From Ectopseudomonas khazarica (GTDB lineage: Bacteria > Pseudomonadota > Gammaproteobacteria > Pseudomonadales > Pseudomonadaceae): a stretch of 64,000 nucleotides of DNA. Every line of letters begins with the position of its first letter. Position 1 is the stretch's first letter. The position numbers were made by a program, and so were the translations under genes. The DNA is taken from NCBI RefSeq assembly GCF_004521985.1, contig NZ_SBHZ01000010.1, positions 1 to 64,000 on the forward strand, written 5' to 3'. The notes beneath the pieces are model-generated. The model saw only the letters and a program-made list of their open reading frames with translations, was not told the origin of the DNA and did no database searches. This document shows positions 45,214-53,120 of this stretch, one piece after another.

Positions 45214-45897
45214 TTAGAGTTGATCAAATCTCCATGTCGCCTTGCCGACTATCGCCCAGGTATCGTCGATTTCCTGGATGCGCGGCTTGAAGTCCTCATT
45301 GAGGGCGAAGAGGAAGAGGCGACCGTCTTCTTCGATCAGCTTCTTGAATGTGCCGGCTGTGTGGTCGGCTTTCTTGGCGAACACAAAGTCACCTGGTTTC
45401 CACTCCAGAGACGGCTCGATGAGTACCTTGTCGCCGCTCCAGAACTTGGGCTGCATCGAGAAACCGTCAAGCTTCAGGATGAAAGCATTGGGAGTAGGGT
45501 TGCCTGGTGCGTCGAGCCATTCTTCGGCGGTACCGGGCTGGTAGAGATCGATAATTTCCATTGCTGCTCCCGCGGCTGTAACGCCGACAACCGGTAGCTT
45601 CCCTTTTGGAACGCCCATTGGCCATGCATCGGCCTTATAGCTGCCCCCCTCTCCAGCCAGCATCAGGGCTGTGGCTGGGATGTCGAGATCATAAGGACTC
45701 AGCCCGAGCGTCTGCTCGATCTGGCGAGCCATGTCGTCACCGATGCCCTTGTGCCGTGTAGGGCCCGCAAACTGGCCGACCTGACTGGTTTCTTTGTCGA
45801 GCTGCCGAGCCAGCTCGGCCACGGACAGCGGACGGCTTGCCATCTCGCGGCGCAAGTTGGCATGTCGAATCTCGGGGATGGAGGGTAGTTTTTTCAT
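45214..45897 (-). CDS. CI/LexA-type phage repressor (S24 peptidase)
   Basis: The protein has 227 aa. The N-terminal DNA-binding part (about 10-70, RPLSVAELARQLDKETSQVGQF) is followed by a linker and an S24 autoproteolysis domain. The probable cleavage site is Ala109-Gly110 in VTAAGAAME; the catalytic Ser147 lies in LDGFSMQPKF, and the Lys is in GTFKKL (185-186). Self-cleavage on RecA activation would induce the prophage. Operator sites occur on both sides of the gene. Note the short, unusual HTH (TSQVGQFAGPTRHKGIGDDMARQIE), common in Pseudomonas phages. Confidence 0.9.
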   Translation of the reverse strand: MKKLPSIPEIRHANLRREMASRPLSVAELARQLDKETSQVGQFAGPTRHKGIGDDMARQIEQTLGLSPYDLDIPATALMLAGEGGSYKADAWPMGVPKGKLPVVGVTAAGAAMEIIDLYQPGTAEEWLDAPGNPTPNAFILKLDGFSMQPKFWSGDKVLIEPSLEWKPGDFVFAKKADHTAGTFKKLIEEDGRLFLFALNEDFKPRIQEIDDTWAIVGKATWRFDQL

Positions 45898-45918
45898 CCT
45901 TGAATTTTCGCTTATCTG

Positions 45919-45971
45919 TTACCTAGTGGGTAAGTGCCCATTGGCTATTGCAAAGCAATACCCGATGGGTA
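45919..45971. promoter_or_regulatory. OR-like operator cluster between cI and cro
   Basis: Three sites match TACC-N5-GGTA or nearly so: TTACCTAGTGGGTAA (45919-45933, perfect arms), TGCCCATTGGCTA (45935-45947, degenerate) and TACCCGATGGGTA (45959-45971, perfect arms). The layout between divergent cI and cro matches the three-operator OR of lambda. A TTGCAA at 45948-45953 and TAAGAAT at 45970-45976 could be the -35 and -10 of the rightward promoter, overlapping the last site. Confidence 0.75.
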
Positions 45972-45994
45972 AGAATCTGCGCCAGAGGTGACCC

Positions 45995-46255
45995 ATGAAA
46001 CTCAGTGACTACATCCGTTCAATCGATAAACCCAAGGCGCCGGAGGGCAATCCGCTCTGCGATTACGCTCAGCGGTGCAACGTGACCATCGGATACATGA
46101 AGGTTCATGTGTTGTACGCCAGGAAGGAGCCGCGGTTTCGGCTACTGCTCGCCCTCGCCCATGAAAGCGATGGTGCTGTGAGCATTCCCGAGGTGCTTCA
46201 GCACTTCGGTGTGGCCGAGGAGCAGTTGCTCTACTCAGGCTCCCAAGCCGCTTGA
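45995..46255 (+). CDS. Cro-like repressor
   Basis: The protein has 86 aa from ATG 45995, preceded by AGAGGTG. The order MKLSDYIRSIDKPKAPEGNPLCDYAQRCNVTIGYMKVHVLY, then PEVLQHFGVAEEQLL, fits a small helix-turn-helix of Cro/YdaS type. It is divergent from cI, beginning right after the three-site operator, so it should compete with CI at that region. Confidence 0.78.
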   Translation: MKLSDYIRSIDKPKAPEGNPLCDYAQRCNVTIGYMKVHVLYARKEPRFRLLLALAHESDGAVSIPEVLQHFGVAEEQLLYSGSQAA

Positions 46256-46573
46256 ATCAACCGCCACTACTTACCACCGCATTGCCGGGGTGGCGTTGCC
46301 GGCACCGTGGCCTTACCAGCGGAGCGGGGCCGGCAGTAACCAGAGCTACAAACCTGACGCCACGGCGGCAGGTGAAAGAAGTGCCGGTGTCAGGATCCCA
46401 CTTACCAATGATCTCCTGACCCCGGCGGGTCGGTAGAGCGGTTACCAGCCGCTCTACCTCAACAACCGTTTCCCCTGAGGCACAGCACGTACATAAGGGG
46501 TTTCGGCTGCTGTGGCCATAGGATAGGGCGCTGCCCATCCTCTGGCTATGGTAGTTAGCGGGGTTTACTACCA
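46256..46573 (+). promoter_or_regulatory. Structured leader between cro and the CII gene
   Basis: This 318-nt gap holds no convincing gene but three hairpins. GGTAGAGCGG (46432-46441) pairs exactly with CCGCTCTACC (46449-46458). A longer hairpin has CCATAGGATAGGGC (46516-46529) against GCCCATCCTCTGGCTATGG (46533-46551). GGTAGT (46550-46555) pairs with ACTACC (46567-46572) just before the CII ATG and would enclose its weak ribosome site. The set could act in early antitermination or translational control. Confidence 0.55.
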
Positions 46574-47059
46574 ATGAGCACCAGCACAGAGATTACGGGC
46601 GGGCCAGTGCGCTCGCTCGCGGCGGCGATCGATCTGGATTGCCGCAATTTTCACGGCGGCCACACGGCGGTGTGCGCCATCCTCGAGGAGCCTTATGGCC
46701 CTTTCCAGAAACGCCTCTCAAGTTCATACCCTGAGCACCACCTGAACACCCTGCAGCTGGCCCGTGTTGTCGAGCTGACGCGCGGGCCGATGGTGCGCGA
46801 ATGGTTCGAGCAGGTGTTCGGCGTGGTGACCTACCAGCCCAAGCCGGTGCAGGCCAGCCAGGACGCGCTGAAGCAACTGAGCCGCCTGCTGGAGAAAGAG
46901 GGCAAGTTCGTCGGCAGCCTGGTGGGCGGTGCGGCGGACAACCAGTGGAACGCTGACGAAGTGGCCGCGCTTGAGGAGCACGGCTATGCGCTGATCGGCA
47001 AGCTGCTGGGCATCATGGCCGGCGCGCGTGAAGCGATGGAGGGCCGCCAGCATGGATGA
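46574..47059 (+). CDS. Phage regulatory protein CII (CP76 type)
   Basis: The protein has 161 aa. Segments SLAAAIDLDCRNFHGGHTAVCAILEEPYGPFQKRLSSS and HHLNTLQLARVVELTRGPMVREWFEQVFG fit the Phage_CP76/CII family (PF06892). These act in the lysis-lysogeny decision and early transcription. It follows cro, as in lambda-like phages, although it is not a lambda CII homologue. A hairpin at its start may regulate its translation. Confidence 0.8.
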   Translation: MSTSTEITGGPVRSLAAAIDLDCRNFHGGHTAVCAILEEPYGPFQKRLSSSYPEHHLNTLQLARVVELTRGPMVREWFEQVFGVVTYQPKPVQASQDALKQLSRLLEKEGKFVGSLVGGAADNQWNADEVAALEEHGYALIGKLLGIMAGAREAMEGRQHG

Positions 47060-47258
47060 GCACCTTTTTGAACTCGCGCAGAAGGCTGAGCAAGCGCGCC
47101 TGCAGCAAGCGATCGATAACCGCGTGCGGTATCAGGGTGAGAGTGCTGAGGACTGCGAGGGCTGCGGGGTTGAGATTCCGTTAGCACGACGCCTAGCGTT
47201 GCCTGGGTGCCAGACCTGCATTGATTGCCAGAGTCTGAGGGAGGTGCGCCGTGGGTGA
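47052..47258 (+). CDS. TraR/DksA-type zinc-finger protein
   Basis: The protein has 68 aa from ATG 47052. A helical start is followed by the zinc-finger pattern CEGCGVEIPLARR, then GCQTCIDC. Phage TraR proteins bind RNA polymerase through the secondary channel and mimic DksA plus ppGpp. It overlaps the CII gene by eight bases and the next gene by eight. Confidence 0.85.
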   Translation: MDEHLFELAQKAEQARLQQAIDNRVRYQGESAEDCEGCGVEIPLARRLALPGCQTCIDCQSLREVRRG

Positions 47259-47445
47259 ACACCAGCTCAAGCCCTGCCACTGCTCGTATGAAGGCCCGTT
47301 GGCTGGCATCAACCACCAGGGCGTTTACTTCTCCCTGAGCTGTCCAGAATGCCGCCGCTCGGTTCAGGCATTCACCATGGAGGGCCTGATCGAGGCTTGG
47401 AATAAGCCAATGGAGTGTGAGAAGCAGGGGGCGCAGGGCGAATGA
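47251..47445 (+). CDS. Lar-like zinc-ribbon protein
   Basis: The protein has 64 aa from GTG 47251. The order KPCHC at the start, SCPECRRSVQAF in the middle, and the final EGLIEAWNKP matches the Lar/restriction-alleviation family (PF14354), in which the first pair is usually C-P-F-C-G. Rac prophage Lar reduces restriction by EcoK by altering host restriction-modification enzymes; activity here is not established. It overlaps the primase gene by four bases. Confidence 0.7.
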   Translation: MGEHQLKPCHCSYEGPLAGINHQGVYFSLSCPECRRSVQAFTMEGLIEAWNKPMECEKQGAQGE

Positions 47446-50213
47446 CCAAGGCGTCAACCACTTCCCCGGCCCCCATCGCTGCCTGGGCGCGGCGTTATAT
47501 CGAGAACTTCAAACTGGCCCTGGTACCGATACCCGAGGGCGAGAAGGGCCCGACTGGCAAGGGCTGGAACAAGCCCGGGGGCTATATCAATGACGCGGAG
47601 AAGGCCGAGGCGCACTGGACGAAGCACCCGAAACAGAACATGGGTGTGTTGCTCGGCGCGAGCGGCGTTTGCTCGCTGGACGTGGATCACGTTGAGTGGA
47701 CGCGCCAGGTGCTGGGCGACTTGCTGGGCATGAGCCTGGACGACGTGGCTGCCGAGCACGCGACCAGCGTGGGCAACCCTGAGCGCTTTCGCATCATGTT
47801 CGCGGTGCCGGCCGGCTGCGAGTTCAGCCGGCACTCGCTGGTGTGGCCCAACCCTGACGACCCGGATGGCTCGAAGCACAAGCTGGCCATGAAGGCTGTG
47901 AAGCGTGCCCAGGAGATCGGCGACAAGGATCTCGAAGCCGAGATGCGGGCCAAGGCCAAGGCGCTGGCACCGGTGACGGTGTTCGAGCTGCGTGGCGGCG
48001 ATGTGCAGGACGTGCTGCCGCCCTCGATACACCCGGATACCGGCCAGCCCTACACCTGGCGCACGGCGCCGAGCGGTGAGGCGTTCGGCGAGCTGCCGCG
48101 CGACCTGGTGAACATCTGGACCAACTGGGAGGTGTTCAAGCGCATGGCGTTGGACGCCTGCCCGTGGGCGCCCAAAGCGTCGGAGCCTGCTGCCAAGAGG
48201 GGCGCAGCGGTGAAGCCGGCGCCGGCCGGCACGAGCGGGAAGGGCGAGTCGGTGGTGGATGCCTATAACCGCGCCTATGACGCTGCGGGCCTGCTGCAGG
48301 CCGCCGGTTACATGAGGCGTGGCAAGAAGTGGCTCTACCCGGGAAGTTCGACTGGCCTGCCTGGTATCTCGATCAACGATGAAGGCCGGGTGTATTCGCA
48401 CCACGGCGCCGACCCGTTGGCGAACGGCCACTGGAATGACCCGTTCGATGTGTTCTGCCTCCTCGAGCACGATGGCGACCAGAAAGCAGCGGTGAAGGCG
48501 GCGGCGAAGTTGCTCGGGCTGGATCACGCGAGCAAGCGCAAGCAGGTGGTGAAGCAGAACGGCCCGAAGGCGGATGCGCCGCCGGCGGGCGCCGCCCCTG
48601 AGCTGCCGCCGCAGGCTGATGACCTTCCCCCGGCCCCATCTGACGCAGAGGGCGACGGCGAGGCCGGCACCAGCAGCACCGGGGGTGCGGGGGGAGGCTT
48701 CTCATTGGCCTGGCTGCTGCGGCGTTACGCGCTGATCGAGGGCACCACCCATGTGTGGGATATCGATGCGGCGAAGAAGATCAAGAAGTCGGGCTTCATC
48801 GCGCATATCGGCAAAGAGTCGTTCAAGGAATGGGAGGCGGTCACCGACAAGCGCAAGAAGCGGGTCAGCGAGGAGTGGGTCAAGGATAACGAGCGTACCC
48901 AGGCGCTGGCGGGCAAGGCGCTGGGCGACTTCTCGATGCCGATGATGACGCGCTACGTGTACATCGACGGGACGAAGGACGCCTGGGACTATGCGAAGAA
49001 GCGGCGGATCGCCGAGGGCGCGGTGAAGATGGCCCTGGGTGACGCCTACAGCCTGTGGTTGAACAGCCCGGATCGGCGGGTGGTGGATATGAACCACATC
49101 GTGTTCGACCCGACGATGACGCATGACCCCGAGGTGTACATCAACACGTTCGAGGGCCTGCCGCTGCAGCCTGAGCGCAACGATGCGGCGTGCGAGAACC
49201 TGATCTGGCTGGTGTCGTTCCTGTGCAACCACGCTGAAGACGCGGCGCAGTGGCTGTCGCGCTTCCTGGCTTACCCGCTGCAGCACACAGGCGCCAAGCT
49301 GGATACGGCGGTGCTGATGCACTCGACGACCGAGGGCTCCGGCAAAAGCCTGTTGTTCTCGGTGGTGATGGGGCGCATCTACGGGCAGTACTCGGCGACG
49401 GTGGGGCAGACGCAGCTGGAAGGCTCGTTCAACGCCTGGCAGAGCGGAAAGATGTGGGCGGTGTTCGAGGAGGTTGTGAGCCGCGACCAGAAGTACAACC
49501 AGGTGGGGAAGATCAAGCAGCTGATCACCGGGCAGACGGTGCGTATCGAGTCCAAGTTCGTGAACGGCTGGGAAGAGGCCTCGCATATGAATGCGGTGTT
49601 CCTCTCGAACGAGATCGTGCCCTGGCCGATCAGCGATAGCGACCGGCGGTTTCTGGTGATGTGGCCCGAGGCGAAGCTGCCGGAGGAACGGCAAAAGGCG
49701 ATCAAGCACGAGCTGGATAACGGCGGGGTCGAGGCGTTCTACGCCTGGCTGCTGGCCTACGACCTGGGCAACTTCGACAAGCAGACCAAGCCGCCCGTGA
49801 CGCCGGCGCGTGACCGCCTGGTGGCGTTGAGCCGGGCGCCCTGGCAGACGTTCATGCACCTTTGGCGCCTCGGCGAGCTGGGCGCCAACCTGTGGGGCGC
49901 CTGCCTGAGCAGCGACCTGTATTCGCTGTTCCTCGAGTGGTGTCAGCGGGGCAAAGAGCACTCGATGAGCCAGACGAAGTTCTCGCTGTTCATCACGACG
50001 ATGGACGTGGACAAGACGCGGGCCATCCCCTGGACGGATCGCAACACGCGGCGGTTCGCGGCGTTCTTCTTCCCGAAGGATGAGGAGTCCTTCCTACCAC
50101 CATCCACTACGGCGGCCGTGCTGGGCAAGCATGTGGTCGAGTGGCGCGATCGCGCCCGCAAGGCCGGCTGGAACGTGGACAAGTGGGATCACGTGCAGCA
50201 GGTGGCAGCATGA
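47442..50213 (+). CDS. Primase-polymerase / SF3-type helicase fusion
   Basis: The protein has 923 aa. The N-terminal third (about 10-230) is a bifunctional primase-polymerase domain, with GVLLGASGVCSLDVDHVEW carrying the acidic pair and SVGNPERFRIMFAVPAG. A Pro/Ala-rich linker covers about 365-420. The C-terminal half is a superfamily 3-like phage ATPase, with Walker A STTEGSGKS near residue 630 and WAVFEEVVSRDQKYNQ as Walker B region. It would prime and unwind at the phage origin. A repeat block directly follows the gene. Confidence 0.88.
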   Translation: MTKASTTSPAPIAAWARRYIENFKLALVPIPEGEKGPTGKGWNKPGGYINDAEKAEAHWTKHPKQNMGVLLGASGVCSLDVDHVEWTRQVLGDLLGMSLDDVAAEHATSVGNPERFRIMFAVPAGCEFSRHSLVWPNPDDPDGSKHKLAMKAVKRAQEIGDKDLEAEMRAKAKALAPVTVFELRGGDVQDVLPPSIHPDTGQPYTWRTAPSGEAFGELPRDLVNIWTNWEVFKRMALDACPWAPKASEPAAKRGAAVKPAPAGTSGKGESVVDAYNRAYDAAGLLQAAGYMRRGKKWLYPGSSTGLPGISINDEGRVYSHHGADPLANGHWNDPFDVFCLLEHDGDQKAAVKAAAKLLGLDHASKRKQVVKQNGPKADAPPAGAAPELPPQADDLPPAPSDAEGDGEAGTSSTGGAGGGFSLAWLLRRYALIEGTTHVWDIDAAKKIKKSGFIAHIGKESFKEWEAVTDKRKKRVSEEWVKDNERTQALAGKALGDFSMPMMTRYVYIDGTKDAWDYAKKRRIAEGAVKMALGDAYSLWLNSPDRRVVDMNHIVFDPTMTHDPEVYINTFEGLPLQPERNDAACENLIWLVSFLCNHAEDAAQWLSRFLAYPLQHTGAKLDTAVLMHSTTEGSGKSLLFSVVMGRIYGQYSATVGQTQLEGSFNAWQSGKMWAVFEEVVSRDQKYNQVGKIKQLITGQTVRIESKFVNGWEEASHMNAVFLSNEIVPWPISDSDRRFLVMWPEAKLPEERQKAIKHELDNGGVEAFYAWLLAYDLGNFDKQTKPPVTPARDRLVALSRAPWQTFMHLWRLGELGANLWGACLSSDLYSLFLEWCQRGKEHSMSQTKFSLFITTMDVDKTRAIPWTDRNTRRFAAFFFPKDEESFLPPSTTAAVLGKHVVEWRDRARKAGWNVDKWDHVQQVAA

Positions 50214-50557
50214 CTACGGCCAAAAGTGTGTTGGGTGTGTTGGGTGTGTGTTGGGTTGGTTTTGGCAACCCTACACACATTGCGCCCAGTAATTCCGGGC
50301 GTTGTAGCGGTGTGTGTTGGGTGTGTTGGGTTTACGCGCCCGCACGCGTGCGTATACGAAAAAAATCACGCTCTCTCTCATGGGGTAACTCTTCAAGCGG
50401 CTGCATTTTTTCTCCACGCGAGACCCTTAAAAACCCTACCAACCCAACACACCCAACACACATTGCTTTAAAGCATTGTTCTGAAAGGGTTTTAGGTGTG
50501 TCGGGTGTGTGTTGGGTTGAGCGATTTTGTGTTGGGTTTTGAGCGGGGGAATGGGCG
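50214..50557. repeat. GTGTTGGGT repeat block with large inverted repeat (candidate origin)
   Basis: This 344-nt gap holds direct copies of GTGTTGGGT at 50228, 50237, 50248, 50314, 50323, 50509 and 50529 (a variant, GTGTCGGGT, at 50498) and two inverted copies at 50442 and 50451. The inverted and last direct copies form arms (about 50436-50463 against 50495-50519) around the palindrome TGCTTTAAAGCA (50464-50475). The G-tracts in the first cluster could fold as a quadruplex. Position right after the primase and the AT-rich centre fit a replication origin. No supported gene lies here; frames in it translate the repeats. Confidence 0.7.
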
Positions 50558-51130
50558 ATGAATGAGGTGATCGAGGCGCTGTTGGTGCGCTGGGGCGAGG
50601 AGCAAGGCAGCCCGGCACTGAATGTGAGCATCCGCTCGCCGCTGGGTAGCATGGACGAGGAGGGCGCCCGGGGTGTGGCGGGCTCTCGCTGCCTGCTGAC
50701 CAGCGTGGAGTGCAATGCGGCCCTGTCGCCTGCATCGAGCCTTGTGGAGCAGGCGCTGATTGAGCTGGCGGGAGACGAGCCCGCCGGCCTTGGATCGTTG
50801 GGGCGCGTACTTCGCGGGCTCGCCGTCGTTCGATATGCGAGGCAGCCACGGTTGCAGGTGCGTGAACAATGCGCAGCCCTGGGCATATCCCAGCGCACCT
50901 ATCGCAGCCGGGTGAGTGATCTGCATCTGGCCCTTGAAGACCAGCTGCCGCGATTGATGCGGCGGCGGGAGGTGGCCGAGGCGGCATTGCCAAGTTCGCA
51001 GGCAGCGAAGAGGCGGCTGGAGCACGCGCGCTTGGCGGCGAAGGCGCAAGCCCGTTCGAAGCGTGAGCGGGAGTCTGGACTACGGGCTTTTGCGCGGGCG
51101 GTGAAGCTGGCGGCGAAGGCGCAGGAATGA
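50558..51130 (+). CDS. Q-like late regulator candidate
   Basis: The protein has 190 aa from ATG 50558 (MNEVIEALLVRWGEE). The middle (QVREQCAALGISQRTYRSRVSDLHLALEDQL) is a sigma-4-like helix-turn-helix, and the tail is very rich in Lys/Arg/Ala helices. The start and HTH resemble phage Q-type antitermination proteins of Pseudomonas phages. Position between replication and lysis genes fits that role, as Q in lambda. Assignment remains tentative. Confidence 0.6.
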   Translation: MNEVIEALLVRWGEEQGSPALNVSIRSPLGSMDEEGARGVAGSRCLLTSVECNAALSPASSLVEQALIELAGDEPAGLGSLGRVLRGLAVVRYARQPRLQVREQCAALGISQRTYRSRVSDLHLALEDQLPRLMRRREVAEAALPSSQAAKRRLEHARLAAKAQARSKRERESGLRAFARAVKLAAKAQE

Positions 51131-51447
51131 CCGTTTGTCGGGGCATGTTGTCGTGAACCCGGCGCGAACCCGGCGTGAACCCTGCGCGAATCGTCACACC
51201 GAAAATTGGCCGTTGAGGGCTTGCATGTTCAAGGGGTAAAAGGTGCCCAGGCTTTATTGCGGTGCCCGCGATAAACACCCTGCACGGTGCTGTGCAACTC
51301 GACGGTCGCTCCCCCGCGCCGTCACCGCCCCCGAAAGGGGGCATCCATTCCGAAGCCCTGCCAACTTGGCGGGGCGTCGCATTTGCTGGCCAGTGGCCGC
51401 ACTGAGCGTTTTGATGTAGATTTCCCTGCCTGTTAGGGAGAGCGCTT
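51131..51447. repeat. Non-coding stretch with 11-bp tandem repeat
   Basis: Three full copies and one partial copy of an 11-bp unit lie at 51153-51190: GTGAACCCGGC, GCGAACCCGGC, GTGAACCCTGC, then GCGAA. A GC hairpin GCCCCC-GAAA-GGGGGC follows near 51330-51345 without a T-run. The stretch between the Q-like gene and the moron could be the late promoter or antitermination leader. I see no supported gene. Confidence 0.6.
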
Positions 51448-52368
51448 GTGACGGACCAACTAACGTTAGATTTGCCTGTAAATTTTTTCTTTGAAGCCGA
51501 GGAGCCGGTTCCGATCGATGAAATTGTTTCATCGTTACTTGGGCTGCAAAAACTTGCGTCCAAGGTCCCGGCCCTGATTGGAACGCTTTGCGAGGCAGAT
51601 GGCGAGGTCGATTGGGAAGGGCTAAAAGTCTCTAAAATCCAGTCTGGCAGCTTGCTCGAAGTACTTGTGCTGACGCTGCTTTTTAGCTCAGTGGCCGACA
51701 AAGAAAAATGCATCAAATGGTTGAACGAGACCACGATGGGTAAATACGCGAAATTTGGTTTGGGCGGCTTGTTAGTTCTGCTTTTGGCAAGTGAGGCTGT
51801 CACGATGTACGACACCTTTGCGTCCAAAGTCGGTAACCAAACCGAAACCCCAAGCATTCAGGCCAATCACAACGTAATCATCAACATTGGCAGTGACGCC
51901 ACTGGTGTAGCCCCTGATGAGCTAAAGGCCGCCGTAGACGCGGCGTTAACTGGTGATCGCAAAAAAGTGGTGCGCGCAGCTCTTGATTTTATCAGGCCAG
52001 CGTCGGGCGAGGGCCGTGGTGGGCTGCACGTTGGAGATCACGCTAGCGGAGTGCAGTTTTCTCACGAGGCTGCGACTGAGGCGCCGCCCACTCCTGACTT
52101 TCGGGCTAGAGACACTGAGGTGGCCTACACGGACACCCAGTTAGATATTCGTGCTCTGGATCGCGACAGTGCTGATAGAGGATGGAAAGGAACGCTTCCT
52201 AGAGCTACTGGTGAGAAGCGTTTGCCAATCGAGTTCGCCGAAGGCGTGGACATCAGTAAAGCAGTTTCCGAAGAGTCAGTCCGAGCAGATGTGATAGTTG
52301 TCATGGCAACAGATTTCAATCGCGGGATTCTGATCCCGAAAAAGATAACAGTCACAAAGATCTACTGA
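51448..52368 (+). CDS. Membrane protein of unknown function, probable moron
   Basis: The protein has 306 aa from GTG 51448, with AGGGAGAG upstream. A cytoplasmic N-terminal part (1-100) with the segment LKVSKIQSGSLLEVLVLTLLFSSV is followed by one clear helix at 102-120, a linker, an Ala/Asp-rich helical region (ELKAAVDAALTGDRKKVVRAAL) and a C-terminal beta-rich domain (160-306). GC is lower than that of the flanking phage genes, and it has its own terminator. No family is recognised. This layout is typical of cargo expressed in lysogens, for example exclusion or defence, which is an inference. Confidence 0.75.
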   Translation: MTDQLTLDLPVNFFFEAEEPVPIDEIVSSLLGLQKLASKVPALIGTLCEADGEVDWEGLKVSKIQSGSLLEVLVLTLLFSSVADKEKCIKWLNETTMGKYAKFGLGGLLVLLLASEAVTMYDTFASKVGNQTETPSIQANHNVIINIGSDATGVAPDELKAAVDAALTGDRKKVVRAALDFIRPASGEGRGGLHVGDHASGVQFSHEAATEAPPTPDFRARDTEVAYTDTQLDIRALDRDSADRGWKGTLPRATGEKRLPIEFAEGVDISKAVSEESVRADVIVVMATDFNRGILIPKKITVTKIY

Positions 52369-52383
52369 TCATTAATCAACACG

Positions 52384-52409
52384 AGCCCAGCTATTTTGCT
52401 GGGCTTTTT
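52384..52409 (+). terminator. Terminator after the moron
   Basis: AGCCCAGC (52384-52391) pairs with GCTGGGCT (52398-52405) around ATTTTT-like loop CTATTTT, followed by five T (52405-52409). It isolates the 306-aa gene from the lysis genes. Confidence 0.88.
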
Positions 52410-52444
52410 CGTTTCTGGCCATTGGCCGCTTGGGAGTGTTCACG

Positions 52445-52804
52445 ATGGCCGAGCCAACAGTCGCAGCGTTTGGTGTCGCCGGTGCGCTGGGTGCCGGGCT
52501 GTCGGGTTTCTTCGTGGGTGTCGATGGCAATGCGGCAACTGGGGCATTGTGCGGGGCGCTCGTGTTCGTGACGACTCGCCCTGATCTAGGGTTGCTCGAG
52601 CGAATCGTGTACTTCTTCGTCAGCTTAGTGATGGGCTATCTGTTCAGCCCGGCTCTGTCCGAGCTGGAGTTCCAGGGTATCCGGCCGTTCGCCTATTCGG
52701 GGCCGGCTGCATTTGCGGCGGCTGCACTAGTTGTGACCGTCACGTTAGTGGCGATCAAAAAGCGCGGGCCACCGCCGCCCGTAACGGGAGACGCTGATGG
52801 CTAG
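52445..52804 (+). CDS. Putative phage holin
   Basis: The protein has 119 aa from ATG 52445. It has three hydrophobic segments (about 9-25, 33-64, 80-105), an AEPTVAAFGVAGALGAGLSG start and a short Pro-rich charged tail, as in small phage holins that form inner-membrane holes at lysis. It overlaps the next membrane gene by eight bases. Confidence 0.75.
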   Translation: MAEPTVAAFGVAGALGAGLSGFFVGVDGNAATGALCGALVFVTTRPDLGLLERIVYFFVSLVMGYLFSPALSELEFQGIRPFAYSGPAAFAAAALVVTVTLVAIKKRGPPPPVTGDADG

Positions 52805-53120
52805 TTTGATCATGACCCAGGCCACGTTCTGGTTGTGCGTGGTGCTGTTCATCCGCCTGTTCACGTTCCAGCGTGGCACGCTGCGATTTCGCCGTTCGAT
52901 GTCCTGCCTGGCCTACGTGACGATGGCGAGCGCTGGAGCTGCAGTGATCCACATCCTGCAAGGCGATCTGGTATTGCCGGGTCATGCATGGCCGCTGGTG
53001 GTGCTGCTCGCAGTCTTTACCGGGCTGGTAGTGCGGGCTCGGGGCAACCTGGCCGCGGTGCTACGGCCTGGGGCGTCGGGTTGGAATGGTCTGGAACGAC
53101 GCCGCAGCAATGAGGGGTAG
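52797..53120 (+). CDS. Second holin-like membrane protein
   Basis: The protein has 107 aa. Three hydrophobic segments (about 7-21, 37-54, 64-80) are followed by a basic, arginine-rich tail. It is placed directly after the first holin, so the two may form a holin/antiholin pair. No endolysin gene is present in the window; in this phage type it may lie with the tail genes to the right. Confidence 0.7.
   Translation: MASLIMTQATFWLCVVLFIRLFTFQRGTLRFRRSMSCLAYVTMASAGAAVIHILQGDLVLPGHAWPLVVLLAVFTGLVVRARGNLAAVLRPGASGWNGLERRRSNEG

Noticed and set aside
46430..46460. tRNA-like GGTAGAGC/GCTCTACC stem
   Set aside because: Only one hairpin resembling a D-arm; no acceptor stem, anticodon arm or T-arm around it.
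50226..50471. 81-codon frame starting MCWVCWVCVG in the repeat block
   Set aside because: The Cys/Val/Trp pattern is just translation of GTGTTGGGT repeats; no ribosome site.
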